64,000 nucleotides of DNA from Streptomyces triculaminicus. Lineage in GTDB: Bacteria; Actinomycetota; Actinomycetes; Streptomycetales; Streptomycetaceae. The stretch spans positions 558,001-622,000 of the forward strand of contig NZ_JAFMOF010000002.1 in NCBI RefSeq assembly GCF_017349075.1, given 5' to 3'. The notes below the pieces were generated by a model. That model was not told the origin of the DNA, made no database searches, and saw nothing but the letters and a program-made list of their open reading frames with translations. Both the position numbers and the translations under genes were made by a program. Below, one piece after another: positions 37,855-44,895 of the stretch (positions within the stretch are counted from its first letter, which is position 1; each line of letters begins with the position of its first letter).

Positions 37855-38016
37855 ATGGACGATCCCGAAATGACCGAAGAGCGCGTACAGGACGCCACCG
37901 GAACGGCCGCGGAGCGGCCCGCACGGTCGGCGGCGGACCCCGCACGGGCCCGCCACGAACCGCTCACGCCCGACGAGGACGACCCCGAGCCGCATATCGT
38001 GCGGGGCGTGGACTGA
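37855..38016 (+). CDS. Small acidic hypothetical protein
   Basis: The 53-residue product (MDDPEMTEERVQDATGTAAE at its start) is acidic and probably unstructured. The strong GGGGAGGAG site 5 bases before the ATG supports translation. It is divergent from the SPW gene. No family recognised. Confidence 0.6.
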   Translation: MDDPEMTEERVQDATGTAAERPARSAADPARARHEPLTPDEDDPEPHIVRGVD

Positions 38017-38048
38017 CGCTCACGGGACGTTCCCCGGGCGGAAAGATC

Positions 38049-38068
38049 CACGTGGCCCGCGCCACGTG
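38049..38068. promoter_or_regulatory. Perfect inverted repeat just before the glycosyltransferase start
   Basis: CACGTGGC-CCGC-GCCACGTG is an 8-bp dyad ending 3 bases before the ATG, where a ribosome site would be expected but is absent. It could act as an operator or an mRNA hairpin that limits translation. Confidence 0.4.
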
Positions 38069-38071
38069 CCG

Positions 38072-39613
38072 ATGGCCGACAACACCCGTATGCGTGTCGT
38101 CATCGTCACCGAATCGTTTCCGCCCGACGTCAACGGCGTCGCGCACTGCGCCTGGCAGACCGCCCGGCACCTCGCGCTGCGCGGCCACGAGCCGCTCGTC
38201 GTGACCCCCGCCGGGGCGCGCGGACGCCCCGGCGAGGACCACGACGCCGGGCCCTGCCCGGTCCTGCGCGTGCCCTCCCTGCCGCTGCCCGGATACCCGC
38301 AGGTCCGCGTCGCGCTGCCGAGCCGCCGCCCGGCCGCCGCCCTCGCCGCGCACCGGCCCGACATCGTCCACCTCGCCGGCCCCTTCGTCCTCGGGGCACG
38401 CGCGATGACCGCCGCCCGGCGAATGGGCCTGCCGGCCGTCGCCGTCTACCAGACCGACCTCGGCGGCTACGCCCGCACCTACCTCGGCACCGGCGAAGGC
38501 GCCGCCTGGCGCCGCATCCGCGCCGTCCACCGCGCCGCCGACCGCACCCTCGCGCCGTCCACGGCCGCCGTGCGCGACCTCGCGGCCCACGGCGTGCCCC
38601 GCGTCCGGCTGTGGCCGCGCGGCGTCGACTCCGAACGCTTCCACCCCGGCCGCCGCGACCTCGAACTGCGCCGAGCACTCGCCCCCGCAGGCGAGCTCAT
38701 CGTCGGCTACGTCGGGCGCCTCGCCCCCGAGAAACGGGTGGAACTCCTCGCCCCCGTCTGCGCCCTCCCGGGCGTCCGCCTCGTCATCGCCGGCGACGGC
38801 CCGCACGCCGGCCGGCTCCGGGCCGCCCTGCCGGGCGCCCGCTTCCTCGGCACCCGCACCGGCGACGAACTCGCCCGCATCTTCGCCTCGCTGGACGTCT
38901 TCGTCCACCCCGGCCCCCAGGAGACCTTCTGCCAGACCGTCCAGGAGGCCCAGGCGAGCGGAGTCCCCGTCATCGCCCCCGCCGCCGGAGGCCCCCTCGA
39001 CCTCGTCGACCACGCCCGCACCGGGCTTCTCGTCCCGCCGCACGACGCGGAGGCCCTGCGGGACGCGGTGCTGACGCTGGAGACCGCGTGGAGGGCCCGT
39101 ACGGAGTATGGGCGGGCGGGGCGGGCGGCGGTTCTGGCGCGGACGTGGGCGGTGGTGGGGGACCAGTTGCTGGCGCACTACGCGGAGGTTCTGGCGGGGT
39201 GGGGCGGGGGGCGTCGGGCGCGGGTTCCGGTGCGGGTGCGGTTCGTTGTGGGGCGGGGCCGGGGCGGGAGGGGCCGGGCCCTTCCGGGGCTGGATTATTT
39301 ACGGCCCGGAACCGTCCACCGCGCTGATCACCCCGCACCCGGGCCGCAAATAACCCTTACGCCCCTACCAGGTCCCGTCCCCTCCCACCCCGGCCCCTCA
39401 CGCGACGCGGCCGGCGGCTCCCGCACCCGGGGGAGGGGGAGGTGGGGAGGGGCTGGGGTGGGTGGGTTCCCTCAGGTCACGGCGCCGGGTACGCGCCCGG
39501 GAGGGGAGGGGGGGTCCCCTCACGCCGCCGGGGCGGCACCCGGCAGGGGGAGGGTTCCCCTCAGGCCACAGCACCGGTCCGCATCCGGGAACGGGGAGGG
39601 GGCGGGAGCGTAG
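38072..39613 (+). CDS. GT4-family glycosyltransferase, probably mannosyltransferase (MgtA/PimB-like)
   Basis: The first 380 residues form a GT-B fold. The start is VVIVTESFPPDVNGVAHCAW, the acceptor domain includes VYQTDLGGYARTYLGTGEGA, and the donor domain has VGYVGRLAPEKRVELLAPV and the nucleotide-sugar motif HPGPQETFCQTVQEAQASG (EX7E type). This is the pattern of actinobacterial mannosyltransferases such as MgtA and PimB. From about residue 385 the frame enters a Gly/Arg/Pro-rich tail of about 130 residues that crosses a hairpin and repeats, and is probably not native protein. A natural stop may have been lost by mutation or base-calling error. ATG 38090 is an alternative start. Confidence 0.82.
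   Translation: MADNTRMRVVIVTESFPPDVNGVAHCAWQTARHLALRGHEPLVVTPAGARGRPGEDHDAGPCPVLRVPSLPLPGYPQVRVALPSRRPAAALAAHRPDIVHLAGPFVLGARAMTAARRMGLPAVAVYQTDLGGYARTYLGTGEGAAWRRIRAVHRAADRTLAPSTAAVRDLAAHGVPRVRLWPRGVDSERFHPGRRDLELRRALAPAGELIVGYVGRLAPEKRVELLAPVCALPGVRLVIAGDGPHAGRLRAALPGARFLGTRTGDELARIFASLDVFVHPGPQETFCQTVQEAQASGVPVIAPAAGGPLDLVDHARTGLLVPPHDAEALRDAVLTLETAWRARTEYGRAGRAAVLARTWAVVGDQLLAHYAEVLAGWGGGRRARVPVRVRFVVGRGRGGRGRALPGLDYLRPGTVHRADHPAPGPQITLTPLPGPVPSHPGPSRDAAGGSRTRGRGRWGGAGVGGFPQVTAPGTRPGGEGGSPHAAGAAPGRGRVPLRPQHRSASGNGEGAGA
39295..39353. terminator. Long hairpin after the glycosyltransferase domain
   Basis: TTATTTACGGCCCGG (39295-39309) pairs with CCGGGCCGCAAATAA (39339-39353) at 14 of 15 positions, with a 29-base loop. 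Likely a terminator. It shares an ATTTrCGGsCC core with the hairpin element at 39884-39989. Confidence 0.55.
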
Positions 39614-39640
39614 GTCCCCCTCAGGTCACGGGGCCGGGTG
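39472..39640. repeat. Three imperfect copies of a CTCAGGTCACGGCGCCGGG motif
   Basis: Near-identical 20-mers start at about 39471, 39560 and 39620, each preceded by a C/G-rich GGGGAGGG or TTCCC stretch. Part of a repeat-rich spacer with no coding content I can support. Confidence 0.5.
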
Positions 39641-39684
39641 TGGCCCGTACATTCACCTCACCGCGCTGCTGCGCCCCGAAGGCC

Positions 39685-39853
39685 CGCCCACCCTGGGCAC
39701 CGGCCCGCACCCGGAGGCCCGCCCACCTTGGGCACCGGTCCGCACCCTGGTGGCCGGCCCGCACCCCCTGGTGACTGGCCCGCCCACCCATCCGGAGGCC
39801 CGCCCACCCTGGGACCGGCCCGCCCACCCTGGGCACCGGCCCGCACCGTCTCG
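39685..39853. repeat. Degenerate tandem repeat (GCCCGCCCACCCTGGGCACC unit)
   Basis: About five copies of GCCCGCCCACCCTGGGCACC, some followed by GGCCCGCACCC, occur with irregular spacing. Copies at the two ends are almost identical. There is no spacer/repeat regularity of a CRISPR and no protein motif. Confidence 0.65.
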
Positions 39854-39883
39854 TCGACGTGACGGGAGGGGGTCGGGGGCGCA

Positions 39884-39989
39884 GGAGGGTGTTCCGGAAT
39901 GCTGCCGGATATTTGTGGGCCCAATGTGAGGGCACGCATCACGTGAGACGGCGACGGGCCCGTAAATATCCGATTCCGGAACACCCTCC
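39884..39989. repeat. 106-bp inverted-repeat element
   Basis: The ends are perfect 17-bp inverted repeats (GGAGGGTGTTCCGGAAT at 39884-39900 and its complement at 39973-39989). Inner arms continue as CGGATATTTGTGGGCCC and GGGCCCGTAAATATCCG (15 of 17 paired), leaving a 33-base loop. The middle is AT-richer than the surroundings. It may be a MITE-like element, a REP-type unit or a very long terminator. Confidence 0.7.
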
Positions 39990-40046
39990 GGAGCCCCGGC
40001 CCCCGCACCACGACAACGGCGCTCAGCCCACGAACCCCGGCAACCC

Positions 40047-40924
40047 TCAGACCCGCACCGGAACGAACCGCACCGAAGCCCCGGCACCGCCTGCCCCGCC
40101 ACCGCCAGCGAAGCCTCCGGCACCACCCCGATCACCGGGTAGCCCCCCGTCGTGGGGTGGTCGGCGAGGAAGACCACCGGACGCCCGTCCGGCGGGACCT
40201 GGACGGCGCCCAGCGGCATCCCCTCACTAGGGAGTTCGCAGGAGCCGGCAAGGGCGGCCCGGGCGAGGGCCGGCCCCTCCGTACGCAGCCCGATGCGGTT
40301 GCTGGCGGGCGAGACAACGAACCCGGGTCCGGCGAACGTCCGCAGGGCCTCAGGCGTGAACCAGTCGTCGCGCGGCCCGAGCACGACCGGTAGGACCAGC
40401 CCCCCCGGCGGCGGCGCCGACCAGAGCGTCACGTCGGCGGCGGAGCCGGCCGGCGGCCCGTACGGCTCGCCCAGCGGCAGGGACATGCCGTCGAACAGCG
40501 GCTCCGGCCCCAGGCAGGACAGCAGGTCCCGCGAGCGGCTGCCGAGCACCGCCGGCACGGCGATGCCGCCGGCGAAGGCGAGGTAGCTGCGCAGCCCGGC
40601 GCCGGCCGGCCCGGCCTCGAGGACGGCTCCGGCGGGGACGCGCACGGGCGCGCCCCAGGCGGCGGGGCGGCCGTCGACCCGTACGGGGCAGGGCGCGCCG
40701 GTCACGACGGCGGTGACGGCTGTTTCCGGGCGCACGGCGCAGCCGTTGACGGTGGTCTCGAGCGTGGCGCACTCCACGGGATTGCCTGCCAGCCGGTTGG
40801 CGAGCCGGTGGGCGGGCTCGTCCAGGGCTCCGGAGCGGGGTACGCCCAGATGGGCGTACCCGGCCCGGCCCAGGTCCTGGACGGTGGTCAGCGCTCCGGC
40901 CCGGACGACGGTCAGGGCGTTCAC
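40047..40924 (-). pseudogene. pxpC: 5-oxoprolinase subunit C (KipA-like), frame lost near the 3' end
   Basis: The product matches the biotin-carboxylase-like KipA/PxpC fold: ALTVVRAGALTTVQDLGRAG at the N-terminus, GVPRSGALDEPAHRLANRL, SNRIGLRTEGPALAR, LADHPTTGGYPVIGVV. The expected ending ASVRFVPVRV-stop (stop at 40047-40049) is out of frame. The CCCC at 40079-40082 has one base too few, so the apparent frame continues about 130 codons into the repeat spacer. With one base restored the protein is 292 residues, normal for the family. With PxpA and PxpB it would hydrolyse 5-oxoproline to glutamate using ATP. GTGA overlap with pxpB. Confidence 0.85.
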
Positions 40925-41571
40925 GGGCGCTCCTCGAAGCGGACCCGGGTGCCGGGGGAGAGCAGGGCGGCCGGGTCGCGGCCGGTGTCCCACAGGATGG
41001 CGTCGGTGCGGCCGATGAGCTGCCAGCCGCCGGGGGAGGAGCGCGGGTACACGCCGGTGTAGGGGCCGGCGAGGCCGACCGAGCCGGCCGGCACGGTGGT
41101 GCGCGGGGTGGCCCGGCGCGGCACGTGCAGCCGTTCGGGCAGCCCGGTGAGGTAGCCGAAGCCGGGGGCGAAGCCGCAGAAGGCGACGCGGAACTCGGTT
41201 CCGGAGTGGATGCGCGCGACCTCGTCCTCGCCGACGCCCCACAGGGCCGCGACCTCGGCGAGGTCGGCGCCGTCGTAGCGCACGGGGAGCACGACGGGCG
41301 GCGCCTCGGCGGCGGGCAGCGGAGGCACCGTCCAGTGGGCGAGGTCGGCGGCGAGGGCGCGGGGGTCGGCGAGGCCGTCGAGCAGGACGGTCCGCGCGGC
41401 GGGCACGATCTCCCGTACGGGCGGCAGGGTGCCGGCGTCGCGGCGCCGGAGCAGTTCGGCGTGCAGGGCCTGGGCCTCCCGCGTGCCGGCGACCTCCACG
41501 AGCAGGGCGTGCCGTCCGACGGGCAGGGCCCGCAGGGGGGTCGGCAGGGGGGCCGGCCCGGGCCCGGTCAT
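40921..41571 (-). CDS. pxpB: 5-oxoprolinase subunit B (KipI-like)
   Basis: The 216-residue protein has the allophanate-hydrolase subunit 1/KipI fold. Typical blocks are HALLVEVAGTREAQALHAEL, PPVVLPVRYDGADLAEVAAL, RVAFCGFAPGFGYLTGLPE and AGSVGLAGPYTGVYPRSSPG followed by GWQLIGRT. It forms a complex with PxpC. It overlaps pxpA (ATGA) and pxpC (GTGA), so the three subunits are translationally coupled. Confidence 0.93.
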   Translation of the reverse strand: MTGPGPAPLPTPLRALPVGRHALLVEVAGTREAQALHAELLRRRDAGTLPPVREIVPAARTVLLDGLADPRALAADLAHWTVPPLPAAEAPPVVLPVRYDGADLAEVAALWGVGEDEVARIHSGTEFRVAFCGFAPGFGYLTGLPERLHVPRRATPRTTVPAGSVGLAGPYTGVYPRSSPGGWQLIGRTDAILWDTGRDPAALLSPGTRVRFEERP

Positions 41572-42344
41572 GTGAACGCCTCCACGCGGACGCCCGCGGC
41601 CTCCAGGCCTTCGCGCACGCGGCGGGCGAGGAGCGCGGCTCCCGGGGTGTCGCCGTGGACGCACAGCGAGCGGGCGTGGACGGGGATCTCCTCGCCGGTG
41701 AGGGCGGTGACCGAGGAGAGGCAGGCCATGCGGACCGAGCGGGCGATGACGGAGTCGGGGTCGAGGACCACCGCGCCGGGTTCCCCGCGCGGCACGAGGG
41801 TGCCGGCGGCGGTGTAGGCGCGGTCCGCGAAGGCTTCGGAGATCACCGGCAGTCCGGCGTGCTCGGCGGCCTCGTGCAGGCGGGAGCCGCGCAGGCCGAG
41901 GACGGGCAGGTGGCCGCCGGCCCGCAGGATGCCGGAGACGACGGCCATGGCCTGTTCGGTGTCGGTCACGACCCGGTTGTACAGCGCGCCGTGCGGCTTG
42001 ACGTAGGTGACGTCGGTCCCGGCGGCCTGTGCGAAGACGCGGAGCGCGCCGATCTGATAGGTGATCTCGTCGGCGAGTTCGTCGGGCGGCACGTCCATGG
42101 CGCGCCGGCCGAAGCCGGCGAGGTCGCGGTAGGAGACCTGTGCGCCGATGCGCACGCCGCGCTCGGCCGCCCGTTCGCACACCCATCTCATCGTGGAGGG
42201 GTCGCCGGCGTGGAAGCCGCAGGCGACGTTGGCGCTGGTGACGAGGGACAGCAGGGTGTCGTCGTCGGTCAGGCGCCAGCGGCCGAAGCCCTCGCCGAGG
42301 TCGGCGTTGAGATCGAGCACGGGTTCCATCAGGGGCGTCGTCAT
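41568..42344 (-). CDS. pxpA: 5-oxoprolinase subunit A (LamB/YcsF family)
   Basis: The 258-residue protein carries the family start LDLNADLGEGFGRW, NVACGFHAGDPSTM, QVSYRDLAGFGRR, YVKPHGALYN and the C-terminal CVHGDTPGA. It is the third subunit of ATP-dependent 5-oxoprolinase. Its ATG overlaps the stop of the GntR regulator, so regulator and enzyme are one operon. Confidence 0.94.
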   Translation of the reverse strand: MTTPLMEPVLDLNADLGEGFGRWRLTDDDTLLSLVTSANVACGFHAGDPSTMRWVCERAAERGVRIGAQVSYRDLAGFGRRAMDVPPDELADEITYQIGALRVFAQAAGTDVTYVKPHGALYNRVVTDTEQAMAVVSGILRAGGHLPVLGLRGSRLHEAAEHAGLPVISEAFADRAYTAAGTLVPRGEPGAVVLDPDSVIARSVRMACLSSVTALTGEEIPVHARSLCVHGDTPGAALLARRVREGLEAAGVRVEAFT

Positions 42345-42985
42345 CGGCCGGCCTCCCGCATCGCGTCGAGGATGAGCCGGAGGGCGTCATCCAGATAAGT
42401 GGTCAACTCCGCCTCGGCGCGCCCGTACTCGCCCTGTTCCAGGAGGGCGGCGAGTGTGCGGTTGCGTGCCATGAACGGTTCGTGGAAGCGGCGCGGCGAG
42501 GGCATCTCGTGGAAGGCCAGGCGCAGTTCGGCCATCAGCCGGTCCATGGCCGCGTCGACGCGGGCGCTGCCCGCGAGGGCCGCCAGGGCCCGGTGGAAGC
42601 GCAGGTCGGCGGAGCCGACCTCCTGCCAGTCGCCCTCGCGGGCGGCCTGTTCGGCCCGGGTCACGGCCTCGGAGACGGCCTCGCGGGCCGCGTGGGGGGC
42701 GGTGGCGGCGGCCCGGACGCCCGCGGTCTCCAGGGCGCCGCGCATCCGGTAGATGTCGTGGACGTCGGCGGGGTCCAGGACCCGTACGAAGACGCCGCGG
42801 TTGAGCCGGTGGACCACCAGGCTCTCGTGGACGAGCAGCCGGAAGGCCTCGCGCAGCGTGTTGCGGGAGACCCCGAGGTCGCGTCCGAGGGCCTCCTCCG
42901 ACAGCTGGGTGCCGGGCGGCAGGTCGCCGCCCTCGATGCGGTCGCGCAGCGTCGTGGCGACGCGCTGCGCGGTGGATCGGGCCAT
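42341..42985 (-). CDS. GntR (FadR-subfamily) regulator of the 5-oxoproline genes
   Basis: The 214-residue protein (ATG 42985 chosen for its GGGGGA site; ATG 42997 is in frame) has an N-terminal winged helix: LPPGTQLSEEALGRDLGVSR then NTLREAFRLL. An all-helical FCD domain follows, with the metal/ligand residues D-x3-H-like YRMRGALE, HRALAALAGS and H in the ARNRTLAAL region. It leads the pxp operon and faces the DUF969/DUF979 pair. A 13-bp dyad midway is the probable operator. The ligand may be 5-oxoproline or another organic acid. Confidence 0.9.
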   Translation of the reverse strand: MARSTAQRVATTLRDRIEGGDLPPGTQLSEEALGRDLGVSRNTLREAFRLLVHESLVVHRLNRGVFVRVLDPADVHDIYRMRGALETAGVRAAATAPHAAREAVSEAVTRAEQAAREGDWQEVGSADLRFHRALAALAGSARVDAAMDRLMAELRLAFHEMPSPRRFHEPFMARNRTLAALLEQGEYGRAEAELTTYLDDALRLILDAMREAGR

Positions 42986-43074
42986 GGCGTCCCCCATGGG
43001 TGGCGGTGGCGGCCGGGCGGCGGGTGGCCCCGTGCCGGCGCGGGGAATTCCGGTGACAGCATTGCCTATTGAGG

Positions 43075-43087
43075 ATTGTTGAACAAT
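43075..43087. promoter_or_regulatory. Candidate GntR operator ATTGTTGAACAAT
   Basis: A perfect palindrome (6-bp arms around one base) sits in the intergenic region between the divergent regulator and DUF969 genes. FadR-subfamily operators are commonly short palindromes of this type. The AT-rich dyad stands out in a region of over 70% GC. Confidence 0.65.
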
Positions 43088-43153
43088 ATCTTAGCCTCCT
43101 CGCCAGTCGCCTCACCTGATCGAGTGAGGTCCGAGAGCGCGGAAGGCGGACGC

Positions 43154-43843
43154 ATGCTCGTACTGTTAGGCGTCCTCGTGGTCGTGGTGGGCTTCGCGAC
43201 CAGGCGCAATCCCCTGCTGGTCGTGGGCGTCACGGGCGTCGCCACCGGCCTGCTCGGCGGCCTGTCGCCCCAGAAGGTGCTGGCCGCCTTCGGCACCGGC
43301 TTCGCCTCCAGCCGCGCGGTGACCATCTTCGCCATCACCCTGCCGGTCATCGGCCTCCTCGAGCGCTACGGGCTCCAGGAACAGGCCCGCCGCCTGATCA
43401 CCCGCTTCGCCGGGCTCACCGCAGGCCGCTTCCTCGCCCTCTACCTCCTGCTGCGGCAGATCACCGCGGCCCTCGGCCTCAACGGCGTCTTCGGGCACGC
43501 CCAGACGGTACGGCCGCTGGCGGCGCCGATGGCCGAGGGCGCCGCCGAACGACGCCACGGGCCGCTCACCGAAAAGGCCCGGGAGAAGGTGCGCTCCTTC
43601 GCCGCCAGCGCCGACAACGTGGGCTTCTTCTTCGGCGAGGACGTCTTCCTGGCCGTCGGCTCGATCCTTCTGATCACCGGCTTCGTCAACACCACCTACC
43701 ACACCCACCTGGAACCGCTGCGGCTCGCGCTGTGGGCAATCCCCACTGCCCTGTGCGCGCTCGCGGTGCACGGCTGCCGGCTGCTGCGCCTGGACCGCAC
43801 CCTGGAACACGCGAAGCCGGACCTGGCGGGAGCGGCCAAGTGA
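43154..43843 (+). CDS. DUF969 membrane protein, putative permease subunit
   Basis: The 229-residue protein has about six membrane segments and the DUF969 pattern LLGLLERYGLQEQA-like (PVIGLLERYGLQEQARRLI), RQITAALGLNGVFGHAQTVR and ADNVGFFFGEDVFLAVGS. A DUF979 partner overlaps it (GTGA). The pair is often found beside pxpABC and may import 5-oxoproline or a related acid. That function is inferred. The fifth codon is TTA (43166-43168), the only TTA I find in a trusted gene here, so expression may depend on bldA tRNA. Ribosome site GGAAGGCGG. Confidence 0.88.
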   Translation: MLVLLGVLVVVVGFATRRNPLLVVGVTGVATGLLGGLSPQKVLAAFGTGFASSRAVTIFAITLPVIGLLERYGLQEQARRLITRFAGLTAGRFLALYLLLRQITAALGLNGVFGHAQTVRPLAAPMAEGAAERRHGPLTEKAREKVRSFAASADNVGFFFGEDVFLAVGSILLITGFVNTTYHTHLEPLRLALWAIPTALCALAVHGCRLLRLDRTLEHAKPDLAGAAK

Positions 43844-44808
43844 TCAAGGCGGAGTGGTTCTTCTGGCTCGTCGGCAGCCTCTTCCTGGCCATGGCCGCGC
43901 AGATGCTCGCCGACCGCACCAACCCCCGGCGCGTGGGCACCGCCGCCTTCTGGGGACTGCTGGGCGCCGGGTTCGTCTACAGCACCTGGGTCGTCGACAA
44001 GACGGCGCCCGCCGAACCGCTGGGCGCGGCGGTCCTGGTCATGGTCTGCCTCGCGGGCTTCGGCCTCACCGGCCGCGGCACGGCCCGTACCGTCACCCCC
44101 GAGCAGCGGGAGGCGAGCGCGCGGCGGCACGGCTCCCGGCTGTTCGTGCCCGCGCTCACCATCCCCGTCGTCGCCCTGATCTGCGCGGTCGGGGTGAAGA
44201 AGCTCCACGTCGGCGGGGAGCCGGTGCTGCAGAAGGGCAGCGAGACCGTCCTGGGGCTCGGCATCGGATCCGTCGTCGCGCTCGCCGTCGGCATGGTGAT
44301 GCTGCGCGAGCGGCGCCCCTCGACGCCGCTGCACGCCGGGCGGTCGATGCTGGAGTCCATGGGGTGGGCCATGCTGCTGCCGCAGCTGCTCGCCACGCTC
44401 GGCGCCATCTTCTCCGTCGCCGGGGTGGGCGAGCAGGTCCGCCGGATCACCACGACGGTGCTCCCGGACGGGTCGGCCTTCCTCGGGGTCGTCGCCTACT
44501 GCTGCGGGATGTTCCTCTTCACCGTCGTCATGGGCAACGCCTTCGCCGCCTTCCCCGTGCTGACCGCCGCCGTCGGCTGGCCGGTGCTGGTCGAGCAGCA
44601 CCACGGCAACGCCCCGGCGGTCCTCGCCGTCGGGATGCTCGCCGGCTTCTGCGGCACCCTGGTGACGCCCATGGCGGCCAACTACAACTTCGTGCCCGCC
44701 GCCCTGCTGGAGCTCAAGGACCCGTACGGGCCGATCAAGGCCCAGATGCCGACGGCCTTCATCCTGCTCGGCTGCAATATCGCCATCATGTCCGTTTTCG
44801 CCGTGTGA
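43840..44808 (+). CDS. DUF979 membrane protein, putative permease subunit
   Basis: The 322-residue protein has about nine membrane segments. It starts MIKAEWFFWLVGSLFLAMAA and contains MGNAFAAFPVLTAAVGWPVL, GFCGTLVTPMAANYNFVPAA and KDPYGPIKAQMPTA, which are family blocks. Its GTG overlaps the DUF969 stop, so the two are made together and probably form one transporter. Context ties it to 5-oxoproline metabolism. It is blocked from expression if the TTA codon of the upstream gene is not read. Confidence 0.88.
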   Translation: MIKAEWFFWLVGSLFLAMAAQMLADRTNPRRVGTAAFWGLLGAGFVYSTWVVDKTAPAEPLGAAVLVMVCLAGFGLTGRGTARTVTPEQREASARRHGSRLFVPALTIPVVALICAVGVKKLHVGGEPVLQKGSETVLGLGIGSVVALAVGMVMLRERRPSTPLHAGRSMLESMGWAMLLPQLLATLGAIFSVAGVGEQVRRITTTVLPDGSAFLGVVAYCCGMFLFTVVMGNAFAAFPVLTAAVGWPVLVEQHHGNAPAVLAVGMLAGFCGTLVTPMAANYNFVPAALLELKDPYGPIKAQMPTAFILLGCNIAIMSVFAV

Positions 44809-44895
44809 GGGGCGGCGGTCGCCGGGCGGGCCCCGCGGCCCGGCGAGCCCGTGCCGTTTCGTCCGTTGTCGGGGTGACCGCCTACTCTGTGCGAC

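Noticed and set aside
39298..39300. Second TTA codon, in the glycosyltransferase frame
   Set aside because: It lies in the low-complexity tail and inside a hairpin, so it is probably not translated.
39685..39853. Possible CRISPR array
   Set aside because: Repeat units vary in sequence and spacing, have no unique spacers and there are no cas genes.
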